Assembly (NCBI GenBank): GCA_905188085.1
Contig: CAJJKN010000003.1
Coordinates: 237,275-301,274 of the forward strand
DNA: 64,000 bases
Reading direction: 5' to 3'
Source of the DNA: an uncultured Bacillota bacterium
GTDB lineage: Bacteria > Bacillota > Clostridia > Christensenellales > QAND01
Position numbers and translations under genes: made by a program. The notes under the pieces were generated by a model. It ran no database searches. It was not told the origin of the DNA and was given only the letters and a program-made list of their open reading frames with translations. Within the stretch, counting starts at the first letter, position 1. Every line of letters begins with the position of its first letter. Of this stretch, positions 60,098-64,000 are shown piece by piece.

Positions 60098-61099
60098 ATG
60101 GAAATTCTGGCCTATTCTTATCGTGGCCCGTTAAAGGATTTATCCTACACAGGCAGCGTTGCAGTGGTAAACAGCGAAGGAAAACTGTTGTATTATGCAG
60201 GGGATCCTCAAAAGGTGGCGTATTTAAGATCATCTGCCAAACCGATGCAGGCCATGTGCGCGTTGGAAAGCGGCGCAGTGGATGCGTACGGATTGACAGA
60301 AGAGGAATTGGCAGTGCTTTGCAGCTCTCACAGCGGGGAAGCGTTTCATGTAAAGGCCATCCGAAGTATTTTGGCAAAAGCCGGGTTGGATGAAAGCTAT
60401 TTGCAGTGCGGCGTGCATGCGCCGTTAAACCAAAAGGCAGCACAAGCGCTGGAACAAAGAGGCGAAGCGCCGGGCCAGATTCACAATAACTGCTCCGGAA
60501 AACATACGGGCATGCTAATCACGGCCAAATATTTGGGAGAAGATTTGCAAACCTACTATAAGCCGGAACACAATGTACAGCAGCGTATTTTGAATAAGAT
60601 TGCGGATTTGTGCCAGTACGATCCCGCCAAAATCGTGATCGGGATAGACGGCTGCGGCGTGCCGGTGCATGCGCTGCCGTTGGATCATGCGGCCTGGGCT
60701 GCCGCAAAACTGAGCCGCCCGGAAACCTTGGGAGAAAAAGCGCCGCTGGCAGAGAGAATTACCTCGGCGATGATGGCGTATCCCAAAATGGTGTCCGGAA
60801 CGGGCCGGTTTGATGCCGTGCTTATGAGCACATTCCCCGGCAATATCTTCTCCAAGGCCGGGGCGGATGGCTATGAGATCGTAGGCATTAAAGATAAGGG
60901 CCTGGGCATTGCCGTCAAAGCGGATGACGGCAATACGGACATCCGAAGCATGGTGGTTGTGGAAACGTTAAGGCAGCTTGGGTATGTCACGAAGGAAAAT
61001 GAGCAGGCGTTTGAAAAGATTGTACGCAAAGAAGTATACAATCATAAAAAAGAGTTGGTAGGATATACGGTTCCGGAATTTACCCTGCATAAGGCATAA
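60098..61099 (+). CDS. L-asparaginase II family protein
   Basis: A 333-residue member of the Asparaginase_II family (PF06089), distinct from the classical AnsA/AnsB enzymes. The conserved motifs YLRSSAKPMQ, SSHSGEAFHV, NNCSGKHTGML and GIDGCGVPVHALP are all present, the last two near the catalytic region. It releases ammonia from asparagine in characterised relatives. AGGAGG precedes the ATG. It is followed immediately by a terminator shared with the convergent esterase. Confidence 0.9.
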   Translation: MEILAYSYRGPLKDLSYTGSVAVVNSEGKLLYYAGDPQKVAYLRSSAKPMQAMCALESGAVDAYGLTEEELAVLCSSHSGEAFHVKAIRSILAKAGLDESYLQCGVHAPLNQKAAQALEQRGEAPGQIHNNCSGKHTGMLITAKYLGEDLQTYYKPEHNVQQRILNKIADLCQYDPAKIVIGIDGCGVPVHALPLDHAAWAAAKLSRPETLGEKAPLAERITSAMMAYPKMVSGTGRFDAVLMSTFPGNIFSKAGADGYEIVGIKDKGLGIAVKADDGNTDIRSMVVVETLRQLGYVTKENEQAFEKIVRKEVYNHKKELVGYTVPEFTLHKA

Positions 61100-61100
61100 G

Positions 61101-61131
61101 AAAAAGAACTGCGCAAAGCAGTTCTTTTTTT
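61101..61131. terminator. Bidirectional intrinsic terminator
   Basis: AAAAAGAACTGC and GCAGTTCTTTTT form a perfect 12-bp stem with a five-base loop. Confidence 0.92.
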
Positions 61132-61132
61132 C

Positions 61133-61921
61133 TTATTTTTCCGTTAGCCATTGTAAGGCAAGTTCCAAGTTGCGGTTTAAAAAATCCCAATCATGAATGC
61201 CGGGTACCAACGGGGCCGTGTAGTCGGCTTGTACGGACTGTAATTTTTTCTCAATGGTTTGGTGCACTTCAGCCAAAAAGTCGTCCTCTCCGGTTGTCAG
61301 ATAGATTTTAGGCAACGTAATACCCTGTGCCTTCAGCGTATCGATCAACCACAGCGGGTTTTTATCGCTGTTGTGCGCGGCCTTAAGATCCGGCCCATAG
61401 TGCGATTCCGCATAGCCTCGGCAGGATAAGGGGTCCATTTCATCAAACCGGCCTTCCAAGATATATTCCAATTCTAAATCCGGCGCAAAGCAGCAGATTT
61501 TTCCAAACGTATCGTGATATTTTAACCCGTTGCGCAGCGCGCCGTAGCCGCCCATGGAAAAGCCGCCGATGAATGTGTCTTCCCTGCGTTCAGACAACGG
61601 AAATGCCCGGCGCAGCAGCATCGGCAATTCCTGGGCAAAAAAGCTGTCCCAATTTTCAAACCGATCTTCCTGGTTTAGATAATAGGTGTTTTCTCCGCTC
61701 GGCAAAACAACGCAGAGGTTGTATTTTTCCGCCAATTCATACAGGCGCGTGTTTAACAGCCAGGCCATGTTATTGTCCGTTGTGCCGTGAAGCAGGTAAA
61801 GCGTGCGGAATTTTTCTCCGGCAGGGTGTTCCCTGTGGCTGTCGATCGGCAAAAGCACGTTCACGGAAATCTTACGGCGGATCTCTTTGGAGCGAAGGTT
61901 TTGGATTTGAAAAAGTGCCAT
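61133..61921 (-). CDS. FrmB/EstA-like esterase, copy 1
   Basis: A 262-residue alpha/beta-hydrolase of the esterase D/S-formylglutathione hydrolase-like (PF00756) group, similar to lactic-acid-bacterial tributyrin esterase. The nucleophile is in GGFSMGGYGAL, the acid is in TTGEDDFL and the His is in VPGIHDWDF. Lack of a signal peptide suggests a cytoplasmic enzyme. A close paralogue with the same layout is encoded upstream. The promoter at 62000-61971 and the terminator are its own. The physiological ester is unknown. Confidence 0.9.
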   Translation of the reverse strand: MALFQIQNLRSKEIRRKISVNVLLPIDSHREHPAGEKFRTLYLLHGTTDNNMAWLLNTRLYELAEKYNLCVVLPSGENTYYLNQEDRFENWDSFFAQELPMLLRRAFPLSERREDTFIGGFSMGGYGALRNGLKYHDTFGKICCFAPDLELEYILEGRFDEMDPLSCRGYAESHYGPDLKAAHNSDKNPLWLIDTLKAQGITLPKIYLTTGEDDFLAEVHQTIEKKLQSVQADYTAPLVPGIHDWDFLNRNLELALQWLTEK

Positions 61922-61970
61922 AAAACTACTCCCTTTCTAAACAAAATAAAACAGAGATTAGGTTGCTTTC

Positions 61971-62000
61971 ATTCTAATATGAAAATTCTAAGAAAGCCAA
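61971..62000 (-). promoter_or_regulatory. Promoter of esterase copy 1
   Basis: On the minus strand TTGGCT (62000-61995), an 18-bp spacer and TAGAAT (61976-61971). The word TTTCATAT before the -10 is shared with the copy 2 promoter. Confidence 0.5.
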
Positions 62001-62128
62001 GCATTATTCAAAAGAAAATAATGCGCTTTTGTTATAAGGGGCAGGATGTTTGCAAGTGGCGGTATCAAGCACAGGACAATAAAAAATAGGGTGTTCTGTT
62101 TTTTTATATAAGAGGAGAAACGGAAAAT

Positions 62129-62161
62129 AAAAAAGGAACTGCATCATGCAGTTCCTTTTTT
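62129..62161 (-). terminator. Intrinsic terminator after esterase copy 2
   Basis: A 15-bp perfect stem, AAAAAAGGAACTGCA and complement, with a three-base loop. Confidence 0.92.
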
Positions 62162-62168
62162 AAAATGA

Positions 62169-62957
62169 TCAATCCTTGGTCAGCCATTGCAAGGCGGTTT
62201 CCAGATTGCGATTCAGGAAATCCCATTCATGGCTGCCGGGCGTAACATAAGCCGTGTAATCGGCCTTTGCGGCGTCTAAATGCTGCACAATGCTCTTTTG
62301 TACGGCCAGCAATCCATCATCTTCCCCGGTTGCCAGGAAAATTTTCGGCAGCTCCACGCCCTGTGCGCTAAGCTGGTCGATCAACCATAGCGGGTTTTTA
62401 TCGGTTTCTACGGCATCTTCCAAGCCTTTCCCGTAATGGGCCTCTACAAATCCGCGGTTTCGCAGATAATCTTCGGCATCGTAGGTGCTGTCCATGGTGT
62501 ATTCCAGTTCAAGCGCCGGTGCAAAACAACAGATCTTTCCGAATGCGTCGTGATATTTTAACCCGTTGCGCAGCGCGCCGTAGCCGCCCATGGAGAAACC
62601 GCCGATAAAGGTATCTTCCCGTCTCTCGGACAGCGGAAACGCCCGGCGCAGCAGCATAGGCAGCTCCTGAGCAAAAAAGTTGCCCCAATTTTCAAACCGG
62701 TCTTCCCGATTCATATAAAAACTGTTTTCGCCGTTGGGCAAAACAACGCAGAGATTGTATCTTTCCGCCAACTCATATAGGCGTGTATTTAACAGCCAGG
62801 CTGTATTGTTATCCGTCACGCCGTGAAACAGATAGAGCGTGCGAAATTTTTCCCCGGGCTGGTGTTCCCTATGGCTGTCGATCGGCAAAATTACATTGAC
62901 AGAGATCTTGCGATGAACTTCTTTGGAACGAAGGTTTTGAATTTGGAAAAGCGCCAT
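62169..62957 (-). CDS. FrmB/EstA-like esterase, copy 2
   Basis: A 262-residue paralogue of the following gene, with nucleophile in GGFSMGGYGAL, acid in TGEDDGLL and His in VTPGSHEWDF. The residues that differ cluster between about 150 and 215, the cap and substrate-facing side, so the two copies may prefer different esters. The start MALFQIQN at 62957 has AAAGGATG upstream; two in-frame ATGs just before it are less likely. It has its own promoter and a strong terminator. Confidence 0.9.
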   Translation of the reverse strand: MALFQIQNLRSKEVHRKISVNVILPIDSHREHQPGEKFRTLYLFHGVTDNNTAWLLNTRLYELAERYNLCVVLPNGENSFYMNREDRFENWGNFFAQELPMLLRRAFPLSERREDTFIGGFSMGGYGALRNGLKYHDAFGKICCFAPALELEYTMDSTYDAEDYLRNRGFVEAHYGKGLEDAVETDKNPLWLIDQLSAQGVELPKIFLATGEDDGLLAVQKSIVQHLDAAKADYTAYVTPGSHEWDFLNRNLETALQWLTKD

Positions 62958-63005
62958 AAACATCATCCTTTCTAATGATCTAAAAACAGAATATAGATTA
63001 TTTCT

Positions 63006-63034
63006 ATTTTAATATGAAACAAAACAGATTGCCA
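63006..63034 (-). promoter_or_regulatory. Promoter of esterase copy 2
   Basis: On the minus strand TGGCAA (63034-63029), a 17-bp spacer and TAAAAT (63011-63006). The surrounding sequence resembles the copy 1 promoter, suggesting that the duplication included it. Confidence 0.45.
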
Positions 63035-63916
63035 TGGTTTTAAGAAAGATAGAAAGAAAACAATTGTAGGCCCTCGTAAAACAGAGCGTCTCCGGGCGGG
63101 ACGTGGTGCAAAAAAGATGTCGGGCACCGTAAATGCCTCGAGAATTTGTTCTTATAGGATTTATCAGGCAGAGATTTAGAGCATTGACATCTATATACCA
63201 TTGGATATGGCTTGCAGGAAATATAAACGGCTTTCTCTATTTATTGGGATACACTTATGAAGGGCATAATAAAAGCTGGTTTAGATAGGGCAGGGCTCCA
63301 ATATAACATGGAAACGCAATCAGTTCCCGGGATCTCGCAAGTATGATGCTTTATTTTAGGCCAGGGTATCATTATGCAAGAGAACTTTGTTATTCATTTT
63401 ATCTCCTTTTTATTTTCGTTCAAGCTGTAACGTATATGCTTTCGATTCAATATTCTGAAAATTTTCTTAAATAGTATAAAAAACATAAGATGGGATCGCC
63501 TATGCAATCTTTCACACATTTCTATTGCATGAAGTAAAGCAAAATAGGGACAAGTCTAGTCTATAACAAACCACATAGCCGTTGGGGCGTTGCCTTCCTT
63601 CTTGCATATTCAGTTTCTTTGTTATCATTGGAGTGGTTTCAAACGCGCAGCATATTCCGTTTTTGCATAGGGTGCGGTCGATATAGCGGCATCAAATACA
63701 TTCAGCCATTCCGTTCCGATTTTCTTTTTAGCTGATTTCCTATGCATCTGTATATGACTTCTATATTTTATCTTTGACTATAGACAGTGCATCTTATCAA
63801 AGGTTTAATGCTAAGTAAAATTCTAATTCGCGCACATTCGTTTCTCTGAAGGAATATAGCAACCGCTGCTCTCTGTGTTGTTATTATGATGCGCCAGGGG
63901 ACACATATATAGATAT
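63035..63916. other. 880-bp gene desert next to the rRNA operon
   Basis: No ORF of useful length in any frame, and base composition visibly richer in A and T than the neighbouring genes. No tRNA, repeat or transposase remnant recognised. It may be decayed DNA or the 3' flank of the rRNA operon. Confidence 0.5.
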
Positions 63917-63942
63917 AAAAAAAGAGGACTATAAAGTCCTCT
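63917..63942 (-). terminator. Intrinsic terminator of the rRNA operon
   Basis: In the transcript AGAGGACT and AGTCCTCT close a UUAU loop and are followed by a U-run, 11 bases after the 5S 3' end. Confidence 0.88.
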
Positions 63943-63953
63943 TAAAAATAGAA

Positions 63954-64000
63954 TCCGGCAGAGACCTATCTTCCCGGGCCGTTACCAGCCAAGTATTGTC
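63954..64000 (-). rRNA. 5S ribosomal RNA, 3' part only (window edge)
   Basis: On the minus strand the sequence beginning GACAATACTTGGCTGGTAAC and ending CTCTGCCGGA matches the 3' half of clostridial 5S rRNA, including the conserved helix near GGCCCGGGAAGATAGG. The 5' part lies outside the window. A terminator follows directly, so this is probably the end of an rRNA operon transcribed leftwards. Confidence 0.88.

Overview
The window looks like a chromosome segment around the replication origin of an anaerobic, spore-forming, Gram-positive Clostridia-type bacterium. Coding DNA is roughly 50% GC by eye. The evidence is the set dnaA, dnaN, recF, remB, gyrB and gyrA, a PdaA-type spore-cortex deacetylase, lipoproteins with Gram-positive lipoboxes, strong AGGAGG ribosome-binding sites, a 2[4Fe-4S] ferredoxin, iron-dependent alcohol dehydrogenases and a clostridial-type 5S rRNA. 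The species cannot be named from the sequence alone. LAYOUT, LEFT ARM. 0-5 kb: a response regulator/histidine kinase pair driving an FtsX-type ABC exporter. 5-7 kb: a lipase-like hydrolase and a coiled-coil protein. 6.7-12.1 kb: a purine salvage operon (xpt plus a BMP-type nucleoside ABC importer). 12.3-14.8 kb: two polysaccharide deacetylases flanking a small membrane protein. 14.9-17.5 kb: a metNIQ methionine importer. 17.8-23 kb: a large GLUG-repeat surface protein, a membrane-anchored TupA-like protein and a TPM-domain protein. 23.6-30.2 kb: gyrA, gyrB, remB and recF. 30.3-47.2 kb: a 17-kb block between recF and dnaN, bracketed by four iron-dependent alcohol dehydrogenase paralogues. It also holds a GlpA/GlpB-like/DUF1667 redox operon, an O-antigen-ligase-like protein, ychF, uppP, an amber-interrupted lipoprotein gene and a polar amino-acid importer. 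47.2-50.1 kb: dnaN, dnaA and the DnaA-box cluster (oriC). LAYOUT, RIGHT ARM. 50.2-57.5 kb: a housekeeping set on the minus strand (yaaO-like decarboxylase, two HAD phosphatases, tmk, holB, ricT, ferredoxin, cdd, a tRNA methyltransferase and rsmI). 57.6-61.1 kb: plus-strand amidohydrolase, Cof-type phosphatase and asparaginase. 61.1-63 kb: two tandem FrmB-like esterases. 63-63.9 kb: a gene desert, then the 3' end of a 5S rRNA gene. HOW IT FITS. Spot base counts show C over G on the plus strand left of dnaA and G over C right of it, and the intergenic DNA switches from pyrimidine-rich to purine-rich. This supports an active origin near 50 kb. The tmk-rsmI group and the 5S gene on the right arm then run against replication, which is unusual. 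The most interesting signal is the alcohol dehydrogenase family. The four copies are mosaics that share long, sharply bounded, nearly identical tracts, including 171 of 173 bases between inverted copies 10 kb apart. They sit exactly at the two ends of the segment that separates dnaN from recF. I saw no CRISPR array, prophage, transposase or tRNA gene, and no clearly new multi-gene defence or biosynthetic system.
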